From Sepiola atlantica (taxonomy: Eukaryota; Mollusca; Cephalopoda; Sepiida; Sepiolidae): a DNA stretch of 64,000 bases. Below, piece by piece: positions 1 to 9,829 of the stretch. Numbering within the stretch: the first letter of the stretch is position 1; every line of letters begins with the position of its first letter. The stretch spans positions 23,061,876-23,125,875 of the forward strand of contig OY744537.1 of assembly GCA_963556195.1 (NCBI GenBank), written 5' to 3'. The position numbers were made by a program, and so were the translations under genes. The notes beneath the pieces were generated by a model. That model was not told the DNA's origin and searched no databases. It saw nothing but the letters and a program-made list of their open reading frames with translations.

Positions 1-236
1 ATGCCTTATCTTTTATTCAACAATTTCATGTTTTTCCATGTTTTTCATTGTTTAAGCATTTCACAAATATATAGCAATTTCATTCTCACCACGTGGTCCG
101 CACGTCTCTACAAAATGGAGTCAACACAACATAAATGTAAGCGTGAATCTTAGCACATTCTCTAAGGCACAATATCTTACTAAGCCAACGTCCGCATTCC
201 TACAAATGACATGCTAGATAGCAACCTCAACATGAT

Positions 237-457
237 CCTATCCTTGGCTTTTTGGCTAGGAGCAAAATGTAGTATCTGTTCTGATACAACATTTCATATT
301 TTCTGGCTTCGGTCAGTGAAGGAGAAATTCTTCTAGACTGAGGCAATTTTCATTTTTGTCCCAATCAGAGTGCCCCTTTTTGGAGAGCTGGATTTTCCCC
401 ACATTAAAAAACGACCTTGTGTCTAACTCTACCCTCGTAGGGAGGCAAGTAAATAGG
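237..457 (+). mobile_element. U2 snRNA-headed SINE, near full length
   Basis: The 5' end reads ttggctttttggctaggagc and then aatgtagtatctgttctga, which closely follows the first ~45 nt of U2 snRNA, including the GTAGTA branch-point-recognition core. The body has the block agactgaggcaatttt, and the tail reads ccttgtgtctaactctaccc followed by gaggcaagtaaata. Near-identical flanks, aacctcaacatgat (223-236) and aacctcagcatgat (458-471), match at 13 of 14 positions and look like a target-site duplication. Body and tail recur at 8 kb (minus) and 38.5 kb (minus). The U2 resemblance is seen by eye against the conserved U2 sequence; that it is a retrotransposed SINE is inferred from the tail and the duplication. 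Confidence 0.75.
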
Positions 458-504
458 AACCTCAGCATGATTATCACAAGGAACCCAGCATCACTTATTT
501 AAAT

Positions 505-782
505 CTACATTTTATATTCTACATCTATATCACCATTGTCACTGCTCCTTCGGACTAACATACAACTCGGTTCTAGTCGGTTTCCATTGTAAGCTCGCTT
601 CCGGGTTGTGATAATCAATGTTTGTTGTGGGTGGTGTCCATTGAAGACATGTAGCCCTTGGTCCGTTTGTCCATCAAAGTTTAAGTCAGTTAAAGGCTGG
701 TTGACCTTTGGCTTTTTGTAGGTGCCGTTTGCTGTCTCCTGGGGATCAGGGTACAAGCAGTATCCTGATCCAGTTTGATTTA
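505..782 (-). CDS. Candidate terminal coding exon, unknown protein
   Basis: An open frame on the minus strand encodes about 92 residues of balanced composition (for example NQTGSGYCLYPDPQ and LNFDGQTDQGLHVFNG) ending EYKM then TAG. Its base composition is less AT-rich than the flanks. A possible splice acceptor (gtgtag on the minus strand, AG at 784-783) would open the exon in phase 1. The frame stays open upstream to 843, but those residues look like intron translation. I see no domain I recognise, no signal peptide and no membrane segment. It could be the last exon of a gene whose other exons lie to the right or are lost, or a retroelement remnant. The SINE at 237-457 would then sit just downstream, perhaps in the 3'UTR. 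Confidence 0.4.
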
Positions 783-898
783 CTACACAATTACATATAG
801 ATTCAAACATTAAATAGATGATAGAAAGATAGATTTTGAACACGAGTTGTTAAAAACAAAAGATCATCTACATACAAACTAGAAAGAAATGTGACCTG

Positions 899-1153
899 CT
901 GGGTCACCCATTGATCTTGGGTTAGATTGCTTGAATCAGGAAAAATTGAGTTTGCGAACCCAGTTAAATATTTTAAAATAAATAAAAACGAAATCCAAAA
1001 GTAGTCTCTTTCTGCTCGCAATATCTCCTTTCCATCTCTCTCTCTCTCTTTCTTTCTTTCTAGGTTAAATAATATTACTACTTGTGGTGATATTTTTTGT
1101 TTTTGTCTATTTTAATCTTTATATTTAGTTTTATTATCTTTAACTGTTAATAA

Positions 1154-1192
<39 letters not shown>

Positions 1193-1460
1193 AAGAGTAA
1201 TAAACACTATATAAAATAAGAACAGAGAGGGAGAGGTCAAGCAAGATACAGTGAAAGAGGGTGAGAGTGATAGACAGAAGCCTAGTAAGAGATAGGCCAC
1301 TTCATTAGTTAATTGCAAATTACAGTTAATTAGAACAACTAAAATGGGTGGGTTTTTTTTCAATCTCTAAACTAAGAAATAGTTAAGCATGTTTTTTGTG
1401 CGATTAGAAAAAAATTGTTAGGGAAACAAATGTTGATTAACTCAGCTTTAGTATAATAAT
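899..1460 (+). repeat. Dispersed repeat, copy 1 (partner at 36.8 kb)
   Basis: The stretch starting attgcttgaatcagg and running through agtttgcgaacccagttaaa, the TC-rich tract, ggttaaataat, the GA-rich tract and tgttgattaactcagcttt reappears, diverged, at 36816-37300 in the same order and orientation. It contains an (AG)n run at 1158-1189. There is no coding potential beyond low-complexity frames. The family is unknown to me; its ends are not sharply defined. Confidence 0.6.
1158..1189. repeat. (AG)n microsatellite
   Basis: A pure AG dinucleotide run of about 16 units inside the dispersed repeat. It explains the serine/leucine-rich frame on the opposite strand. Confidence 0.95.
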
Positions 1461-2378
1461 AATAGATAAATAAAGGCATTCGTCTGTTTATTATCTAATC
1501 AGTCAATCAAGGCTCAGTACCCTCCTTCCTCTTGAATTGCTATAGCCACTGTTTTCGCCAATGCTGGCACGGTGGTAAATGGACAGGCAAAAGGTTACAC
1601 TGATGATGATGACTATGATGATGATGATGTTGATGACGATAGGTAAAGGAACACGGGAAGGCTGATATATAATAGCAACAGGTTTACCTCCCCACTCCCC
1701 TCCGACACTGCTTAATGGTGAAGAAAATATATTTTCCAAAGTAGAAAACGATTGCGAAAGAAAGGAAAAACAAGGCTTTACTATAAACAATTTATATAAA
1801 TTTATTTATTTATTATGACATACACAGTTGAGTGTATGTGGCAAGAAGTTGCGACTGTGAATTTGTCTTTTAATTGAAAGGAATTAAGATTGGTAAGTGT
1901 CAGCTGTCGAAAGTTCTTTCTTGGGAGCAGTTTATCCTCAAGTGAGGATAGCTGTGCTCAGAGTCTAGTAGACTGGTGGCAGGAGAGAGTGTCTTTCTTC
2001 CTCGGTCTGGAAGCTCTCTGTTGCTCTGGGAACCCCAAAAGGTGTCTGGATGGAGTCCTTAAAAGGTCCAATAGAAATTACTACACCCTATAGTCTGATT
2101 GGCCCTTGTGTGACCAATCAACCTCACTAAGGCTGCTCTTTGTCAGAGGAAACAGATCTCAATGTTTATAACTGCTATAAAGGCAACACATATGAAGACA
2201 AAGAAAGGCGTAGGAAAATAAGAAAGCACAACAAGTAAGTTTGTCTGTCAAAAAGGACTTTCCTTTGGAGAAAATAATCGCCTTTTTGACATTTTGCACA
2301 ATAGGTTTTACCTTGTAGCAGTGGTATTACAAACGACAACTATGAGCCGCCCATAACGATTTTGAATCTATACTTAAT
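1461..2378. other. No gene seen; (GAT)n-like tract
   Basis: AT-rich sequence with a short imperfect GAT/ATG trinucleotide tract near 1600-1640. A less AT-rich patch at about 1890-2160 (cagtctagtagactggtggc and surroundings) could be part of an old LTR-type element, but no terminal repeat pair or protein match is visible. Confidence 0.4.
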
Positions 2379-2395
2379 TTCTAAGCTGGGCGCTG

Positions 2396-2482
2396 ATTGG
2401 TGCAAGTATTTAACTTTTGGTTTGCCTAATCAGAGGCAATCTCTCAGGCGAACTGAGCGCATGACAGGAGATTATAAAAGAG
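2396..2482 (+). promoter_or_regulatory. CCAAT/TATA-like promoter motifs, possible LTR
   Basis: An inverted CCAAT box (gattgg, ~2395) lies about 75 bases ahead of a TATA-like attataaaagag (2471). A second CCAAT/TATA-like pair occurs at about 3280-3332 (accaatcacaag, tataatataaaacc), and a third looser one near 5600-5640. Such pairs fit promoters of old LTR elements or lost genes. No transcript can be assigned. Confidence 0.2.
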
Positions 2483-2678
2483 ATCACGCACTGCTTACTT
2501 CCTCTTTCTTAGCCATGAGACGGCACTGCCAACAACTCATTCACGTTGCCCAGACTGGCCACTAAACTTCTCTCTTGAAACGCTACCCCTAACTCGGGTC
2601 GTCTAGCCCTTGGGTTCGACAAGAATACCCAAGGATCCAACATGGCTATGGCAGCACTCACATAGACTTAGCAATGTA

Positions 2679-2701
2679 ACACACACACACACACACACAC
2701 A
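2679..2701. repeat. (AC)n microsatellite
   Basis: A short AC dinucleotide run. The surrounding 2.5-4.4 kb shows no gene that I can support. Confidence 0.9.
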
Positions 2702-4439
2702 TACCTACATATACACATGGACACGGCCTGATTTTAATAATTGCTTACATACAGACTTTTTCATGAAATCTTGTCGATTTCCTACTAACAGGACACTTAT
2801 TCTACACCACATGGACTCTCTAACCTTTTCTCTTCGTCCATACTTGTGGACTTATTCATTTACTAACATTCTATTTTTCATTCCCTTTTATTTACTCCAC
2901 AAGCAAGATGACTCAGTAAAGTTGTTTTAAATGTTAAACATACTATTCAATAACCTAAGTTCAATTCATTTAAATTGGTATCTTTTCCTCATCATTCCAT
3001 TCCAATCGTTTGTACTCTTTGAATTTTGTTATCGTTACTTTTCGACCAATTCCATAAACCATTTACAGAAAGAGTCAGACGATACTGTATTAGTACTAGA
3101 GCGTTTCCTCCTACTTTTTTTAATCACAAACTTTAATTAGATCCTCTAAACTGATCTTATGCAACACTTTTGTTTCTATACATCTCGTAGGGATAATTTA
3201 TGAGAAGCAGCAACAGCGAATGTTGTTTTTAAGTATTAACTCTCGATTGGACAAAAGCTCAAATCAGCAGTTTCTTTCAACCAATCACAAGTGTAAAAAT
3301 ATTCCGTTCCAAATTTTGTGTATAATATAAAACCACAACTACACAGATTTTTTCCTCTCTCTCTGCAGTTTTTCCTTTCCAACTCAACACACAAGCGTAT
3401 GTCACAAATCCAGCCTAGGCTTTTGGGGACAAAGGCTTTCAGCAGATGCAATGAGAGACATTTGTGAAGTACACCAAACACACCAACAGCATATACACAC
3501 CGCTCACCAAACTCATCTACACACAAGTTCGCACATACAAGCTAAATTCCACTTCCTTCATTCACAAACTACTGTTATATTTATACACACTGTTGCATGC
3601 AAATGCACATAATGCCAGCCAAAACAAACATGGTTACTCAATTTCCCCTTACACGCAAAACAACTCTTTGTTCACCTAGAACGTTCTTGGACACTCTGAA
3701 CTCTCATTATGTACTAACACTTCATTTTTGGTTGTCCTAACAAGTTGTCAATAAAATTGATATATTTATTTATGGATAGAATTTGTCATTCTTTCTTTTG
3801 ATATTGTCTTATCCTCAACAAATCCAGCCTATTGCCAGTACCCTTTTGTGGACCTTGATTTAGCTGCACCATATGCTCTTTAGCTGTGTCGCCAATTTTA
3901 GCTGGCTTAGATCCAGAAGAAAGTCAGAATGACAAACTTTCTTGAAAGAGTTAGTATGTCTAGCCGAATCCAACTGAAATAGAAATGTTATACAAGAAAA
4001 GGGTCACCATTCTTACTCAAAATAAATAATGTCTCCACAACCAAATAGATGTTTATATTTATTCACGTAAACACAGGAACAAAAGAGAGATGGTACAATG
4101 GGCCGATTCATGTCGGTTAGATTATGTAGTATCCTGGAGTTCAGCATCTTGTCTGCTCGGGGTCGAGTCAGGTCGAGAACAGGATAAGGTACGTCTTGTC
4201 TACTTGAAGGAAAACTGCGAACTAAAGTTAACATTGTGTATTGTCTTGGCGCCAAAATGTGTTAGCACATATGAATCTTGCTATGCATACAAATGTCATA
4301 CACTCACGTCGTAAAGAGGCAATGATTATGTAATCGTAAAGCCGAATTACTATCTCAGTTGAAACTAACGTACATTGATACAAAATAGTTCGCTCATACA
4401 ATTGCTACAGCTCTATGATAAATCCAACAATGGAAAATC

Positions 4440-4803
4440 TCAGTGCCACCCCCTCCCTCTTTTATTGATGCTTATTTTGCTTAATGGCTAATCCAGTCTT
4501 GCTTGCTGTACTTCTTTGGGTAGGGAAGTTGTGAGGGATCTCGGACTACGGTGGGAAGGTGAAACACAAGGTAGGAAAAGTGGGATTTGGAAAGCCAGCA
4601 CCCTAGAAGAAGAGCACTCTGGCTGACCAAAATATGTTTAGGCAGCCCATCAGCATTCCCCGTTTTGTCAAAGGGCAAGAAGGTGAAGCCTGAGAGGGTG
4701 GACCCCATAGAACTGTACAGGATTATACCTCAGACCGATAAAGAACAAAGCCACATCAGCACGGCATGCCAAAGACTCTGTCGGTCTGATTTTAGTGTGA
4801 AAT
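4440..4803 (-). mobile_element. SINE of the U2-headed family, type A body
   Basis: On the minus strand the order is a divergent head near 4800, then gggctgcctaaacatatttt, gccagagtgctcttcttcta, gtgctggctttccaaatccc and accttgtgtttcacc. The same blocks in the same order occur at 48990-49152 (plus) and 63414-63700 (minus). The head is too diverged to call U2-like with confidence. Frames crossing this copy on either strand are translations of the repeat, not genes. The 3' end is uncertain and may lie anywhere from 4440 to 4550. Confidence 0.55.
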
Positions 4804-5119
4804 AGCAACCCCGGGGAGAGGGGGGCACTGATCCCCCACCCCCACCCATAAAACTGACTTAATGTCAAACTTGCTTTATCATATTTGTGGTGTCTGTTTG
4901 TGTGCGTGTGTTTCTTTCTCTCTCCCCGGGGATGTACCTGTAAACACAGCCCTCTAAAAAGATACCCATAACTTTTTGCAAGTAAAACTTTAAGAGCAAT
5001 CCAATTTTGCATTATGGGTTTTTCCAATAATATCGTGGGTCAGAGTTCATCTCGGACATCCATAAATAACAAAGACAATGTTTTATTTTATTTTGTTGTT
5101 TAGAATTTGAAAATTAGTG

Positions 5120-5275
5120 TGATTAAAAAGTAAAAATAAAAATGATATGTGGTTCAGGGCTTGGAGCAGGAGTACATAAGGTGTCTCCATTCGTTCCGGA
5201 ATGAATAGGGACACATGTGTACTCCTGTTCTCAGACCGGAACCATATATTATCATACAATTTTTCTTTTTAATTT
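5120..5275. repeat. Long hairpin (MITE-like), ~75 bp arms
   Basis: The left arm, from gattaaaaagtaaaaataaa through ggttcagggc and gcaggagtacataaggtgtc, is mirrored by the right arm (acacatgtgtactcctgttc, accggaaccatatattatca and then a run ending ctttttaat). The arms meet at cgttccgg near 5193-5200. The right-arm sequence recurs as a half copy at 26060-26135, which shows that this is a dispersed element rather than a local accident. Confidence 0.75.
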
Positions 5276-5296
5276 CCATAATTTTTATTTCTAGAT

Positions 5297-5336
5297 GATT
5301 AGAATACAAGCCAGTGTTCCGGTTTGTATTCTAATC
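5297..5336. repeat. Short inverted repeat
   Basis: The arms gattagaatacaa and ttgtattctaatc pair perfectly around a 14 bp loop. It lies 20 bp from the larger hairpin and may belong to the same element. Confidence 0.8.
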
Positions 5337-5339
5337 AAC

Positions 5340-7020
5340 AAGGATCATCATTCAAAGAAAAGTTCCAGGTACCTTCTCCATTCAATAAACAATATAAAAA
5401 AAGAACATTTTTTTTTTATTATTGCTTATTTTATTTTTAAGAGAAATTATTGATTTACACGATGCTGTTTTTATTCTTAAATAACTCTAAAACCTTTGAA
5501 TAGATTTCATGAAATAGATACTTTTTACACATATAAATGTGTAAATTAATTAATTCCCCCTCCTAAATAACCAATGAAAATGTTTGTTGTCGAGACAATT
5601 TAGCCAATCAAATCATTTGTTGTGTGGAGGGCTGTTTTATACTAGAAAAGGGGACATAACTGTACGCTGAATTTTTCATGTAATGGCGATTTTGTCTTTC
5701 GTTTGAATCTTATCGCTAAAACATGTTCATTCGGTTGTTCTCCATAAGCCTATAATTGTAAACGTCCCTTTTACCTATAAGTGGTAGGTGATTTCATAAA
5801 TTTTCATGTTTTGTTACGAAATTCTATTTGCCGGTTTCTGCTGGCTCCCTAATTTAAAACAATGTTTAACTGCGCACGACCGGCCACAAAATGGGGGATC
5901 TGATTGACATCGTTTAAAGGTGTGTTTTGAACCCCCATTTTATGACCGACTTGCCAGCTTTTTTTTTTTTTTTCTTATACTACCACATTGTTTAATCGTA
6001 TCTTTTTTCTTTTACATTAGAGTTTCTGTCTTTTATTTTAGACCACAAAACAGCATTGGAACGAAAATACTGACTTGTTATTTCTTAAAACAAAACGTGT
6101 TTACATTCTTTAAAAGTATGTTTTGAAAGCTTCCGTGTGCATGGTTTAAAATTAGGAAATCGGTAAAGTGCCCCCCTCCCTCGCCCATCTTTTTTGTAGC
6201 CGGTCTTGATATTATTGCAAGATGGCTAATAATTATTTCACTTTCGTATATTTATGTTTATACGTTGTGTTCCATTATTACTATTTTGCTTCTGTATTGA
6301 TTTTATTTCATTTTTTTCTCGTTACATTCATTAAAACGAAAACGAACCTTCCGTCATTGCTATCTTCTCTCTCTCGTTGCCGGCATTTTTGTCTAAGACG
6401 AGTCTCTTTCCCTTCTCCCTCATTCGACGATTTCTTTCTCTTTTCTTTATTTTGCCTCCCGTTTTTCATATTTTTATTTTAATATTTCTTTAAAGCTCTG
6501 CATGATTTTTTTCAAATAAAACCACGCTGTTTATATATCTTCCCTCGATATAAAAAAAGCAAGACCTCATGTCCGAGGGTCTTTCTCTCCCCAAAAGAAA
6601 GAACGTTGTCGACGTTCTTTCAGCAAAGACACTTCTACCTTTTTTTTTTTTTTTTTTTTTTAACTTTCTAACATGCTTTACTTTGGAACACGAGTAATGA
6701 AAGTCCTCAAGATCATTTAATTTGGTTATTACAACTATTCATGTGAATTTTTATTTAATAATCTTAAATTTTGTAGGCAGTTTAGGAGAAAAATCTATAA
6801 TCATTCCTCCTTACATGAACCATTTCCTTCATTTTCCATTTTTGAATATTACTGTATTGCATAGTATTACATTAAAAATGGAGCTTGATAAGTTAAGAGT
6901 GCGTTTCGACTTTTTTTTTTATCGGCAAAAAAAAAAATGTCCTTCATTAATCTCAACACAAACCCTAAGTCCGGTTGGCAATATGAAAAAATATCTAAAA
7001 TATATTAGTTACGTTCTGAA
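5340..7020. other. No gene seen; AT-rich with T tracts
   Basis: AT-rich sequence with several poly-T tracts (5960-5973, 6640-6661). A small hairpin, gaaagaacgt/acgttctttc, lies at 6597-6621 with a 5 bp loop. Frames here are phenylalanine-rich translations of T tracts, so none is called as a gene. Confidence 0.5.
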
Positions 7021-7026
7021 ATAATG

Positions 7027-7130
7027 GTACTACTTCAGATTAGGACCCGAGCTAACTTTGACCCTAATCCCCACCCTAACGACAGGAGGCAAACTTAGTT
7101 CGGGTCCTACTCTGAAGAAGCACCGAAATA
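7027..7130. mobile_element. Hairpin MITE, family P, copy 1
   Basis: The inverted arms share cagattaggacccgagctaa on the left, mirrored by ttagttcgggtcctactctg on the right. A second, better preserved copy lies at 16269-16373 with the same arm sequence, so this is a family of about 105 bp foldback elements. Confidence 0.75.
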
Positions 7131-7229
7131 ATTTTTGTTTTCATAAAAGAAAACATGTGGGGGGAGAAAAAAAAACGCAATACACGCATATTATAGATTT
7201 TTACCGACAGTCATAGTAAACTATTTTCG

Positions 7230-7247
7230 GGGGGGGGGGGGGGGGGG
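7230..7247. repeat. Poly-G tract
   Basis: An uninterrupted run of about 18 G between TA-rich flanks. Similar G or C runs occur at 18530-18542, 23551-23560, 24594-24607, 28579-28590 and 41355-41366. Run lengths this long are prone to sequencing error. Confidence 0.85.
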
Positions 7248-7469
7248 CAATATTCCCACACTTAAAAATCGCTTTTATTAGACATAAGTTTTTTTTTATA
7301 CTTTATCTTCTCTGAGCGCTGAAATTTCCTTAGAAAACTACATTAAAGAATAATGACCCAAACTTGCGTCTTGTACATTTGCTACTTCTGTAGATTGGCC
7401 GCCAGTATTGGATCGTTTAAATAAACTCTCATTGCTGTAACGGGGGCAGAAAAAAGATTTATTTGCATT

Positions 7470-7815
7470 GTACTTTTGGTACTTGTAAGCAATGAGCGCT
7501 CAGAGGATTTCAGTTCATATGGAGCCAGTTCCGAATATTGACAGAATCTTGAGTCGGTCCCGGAAATTGTCGAGGCAGTTTACGATTTCAACCATCTTTT
7601 TTCTTTTTTTTATGGGCTTAAAATAGTTTTAACCCTTTGCATGCTTAGTGTCGTCTTGTCTTTTTACAGTTATTTTATCGTGGCTTCCAAATCGTAAATT
7701 GCCTCGGTCATTTTCGGGATTGACTCTGGATTCTCCGTCAATACTCGAAACTGACTCCATAAAAACTGAAATCTTTTGGGCACCCATTCCTTACAAGTAT
7801 CGTATTTTGTTGTGA
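7470..7815. mobile_element. Foldback element, ~120 bp arms
   Basis: The left arm at about 7470-7590 (tacttgtaagcaatgagcgc, gatttcagttcatatggagc, gaggcagtttacgattt) is mirrored by 7688-7815 (aaatcgtaaattgcctcggt, gactccataaaaactgaaat, attccttacaagtatcg). The arms are clearly paired but diverged. About 95 bp of T-rich spacer separates them. The minus-strand frame at 7670-7870 lies mostly in the right arm and is not a gene. Confidence 0.75.
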
Positions 7816-8059
7816 CTATATAGTTTTCTAGTTTTTCTGGCAGTTTATTTTTAGTTATTTTTGCTTTCACGTGGTTTATTTGTAGCCTTCCTATCTTGGT
7901 TTACGAAATTCAAAGAATTATTCGAATAAAATGTCCGCGTCAAATACAATTTACAAAAAACATAACCTATCCGTGTCCGCGTTGGACTTACTGAAATTTT
8001 TTTTAAAAAATACTAAAAAAAACAATTACAATAAATACAATGCAACAATCTGTAAACAC

Positions 8060-8240
8060 TAAGATGCAAGTAAATCGATGCAGAGTTAGATACGAGGTCG
8101 CTTTTTAATGTAGGGAAAATCCATCTCCCCCAAAAGGGGCGCTCTGGATTCGGACAAATAAAAATTGCCTCAGTCTCAAAGGATTTCTCCTTCACTGACT
8201 GAGGACAGAAAAGATGAAGTGTTGTATCAAAATCGGGAAA
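8060..8240 (-). mobile_element. SINE, type B body (same family as 237-457)
   Basis: Read on the minus strand it gives cagtcagtgaaggagaaatc, gagactgaggcaatttttat, gagcgccccttttgggggag, atggattttccctacattaa and gacctcgtatctaactctgc. These are the same blocks, in the same order, as the plus-strand copy at the left edge. The U2-like head is missing or diverged, so this copy appears 5' truncated. Confidence 0.7.
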
Positions 8241-8309
8241 AGGTTACTATTCGGTTATTATAAAAGATTTCAATAGAAATATAATTGGGAAATTAGTCCG
8301 AAACTCTTT

Positions 8310-9810
8310 TTCCTTTACTTTGTGGTGGACAAAGATGCGATCCGAACGAACGCTAAAAAGAAAATGGTTTGAATTGTGAAAAAAAAGTGAATGGTTGAGC
8401 CTACTGATGGGAGTTGATGCATTCGGGGGTGAGAGGTGGAATGTTACCACTAGGAGCGAAGTGGACAAGTCAGAAATGGGGTGGGACAGGTTGACTACCC
8501 TATCAATTTAGGTTCTGCCATTCTCTTGCAGAGGTCCTTCAGCTCAGTGGATGGTGGACCGTGCACCTTTGCTCCAGCTGAGAACTCCATTCTCGAATAG
8601 AACATATTATTAACGGACCCTGTTGGGTGGGTCGCTAAAGAGCATTTCTTTTTAGCAACCTTTCCCCTCCTGGCTGCTGCCTCGGCCCCCTTCAGCGTAC
8701 AGCCAGGAAAAGATACTTTGTTTGAAATATTTCACATATTTTATATTTTTCCCAGCAAAATTGCTACCCTCTTTCTTTTCTCTGCTTCGTTGGGATACCG
8801 CTCCTCTTCAATTCCAAAAGACAAGGGAGTTTTAACGGGAACGGAACGTGTGAACTGAAGATTTCCAACCCATCAAAAACTGTTCAAAGTTCTTCTGTAT
8901 TAAGAAATATACACGAGCATGGAAAGCTTGTTTCAAAGTTTGTGTGCGTGCGTGCGTATATACGTGTGAGGGTTTACCTTCTTGATGGTTAAGTTGAGTC
9001 AAGGCACGCCGGGGTCACCAGTATGGTGAAGGAAGAATATGAATATGGAGAATATATGGGCGTGCATGCATATTAAATATAAATGGAAATGAAATGAAGA
9101 TTTGAGGAAGTATTAGGGTCACCAGCTAGCAAGTGCTAGCTTAACATCGATGGTTTTGTAAATGAGAAAATGAAGGAAAACATGATTAATCAACAAAACA
9201 TTTATAAAACTACAAGACTACATGAATATAAAAGTTAGTTTTAGTGAAGAAATGTTCATTTGGTAAAGTTTATACAACTCGTGTTCTTTGGTAGAAAATA
9301 TTCAGTAAATAAGCAGACACGAGGGCTAAAGATGTATATGTCTTTATTTGTTAATGCGTGTAAGTGGGTAGCAATTTATTTCTGTTCGCCTGACTTTTTG
9401 TAAGTGTGTAAGTAGATGTGCACGAGGTGAGGAAAGCTTGTACGTGCGTTTTGAAGTGTTCTTTTCTTCTCCTCCGAGGGTTAGGGGAAGCGTACGTTCT
9501 TGTGTGTTCTTTCTAGGCACATGGTTGAATCTGTTGCCTAGAAGGACTCTGAGAACTCTTTATTTCCCGTCTCTTGGGGTTTATTTAGTTTGCATCGGTT
9601 TACTACTTTGGCATCGACTTGTTTTTGACTTTGAACCGTTTTGATTGGTTGGAAATCTTCAGTTCACACTTCCTTTTAAAACTCCCTTGCCTTTTGGAAT
9701 TAAAGCGGAGAGCGTATCCCAACAAAGCAGAGGAAGAAAGAAAGTGGCAATTCAAGCCATTTGCTTTTTGGCGTTCGTTCGGATCGCATCTCGGTCCACC
9801 ACAAACACGT
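8310..9810. repeat. Large diverged inverted repeat, left arm interrupted
   Basis: Right arm 9608-9810 pairs with two left-arm pieces, 8310-8392 (aagatgcgatccgaacgaac) and about 8757-8900 (gctcctcttcaattccaaaa, cgtgtgaactgaagatttcc). On the right these lie next to each other, so 8393-8756 looks like an insertion of about 360 bp in the left arm. The spacer is about 700 bp. Frames over the right arm are not genes. The element type is unknown. Confidence 0.6.
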
Positions 9811-9829
9811 CACATTAATCAGTAGAGTA

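Noticed and set aside
1112..1363. 83-residue minus frame rich in Ser/Leu
   Set aside because: It is a translation of the (AG)n microsatellite and its flanks; no splice or domain support.
3236..3679. Overlapping frames of 96 (minus) and 71 (plus) residues
   Set aside because: Neither shows a domain, repeat-free conservation signal or splice context; overlapping both strands suggests chance.
4668..5027. 119-residue minus frame
   Set aside because: Its C-terminal part is the SINE at 4440-4803 and its N-terminal part has no support.
8530..8600. tRNA-like text (cagctcagtggatgg)
   Set aside because: No B box, acceptor stem or anticodon arm can be drawn; possibly a decayed SINE head.
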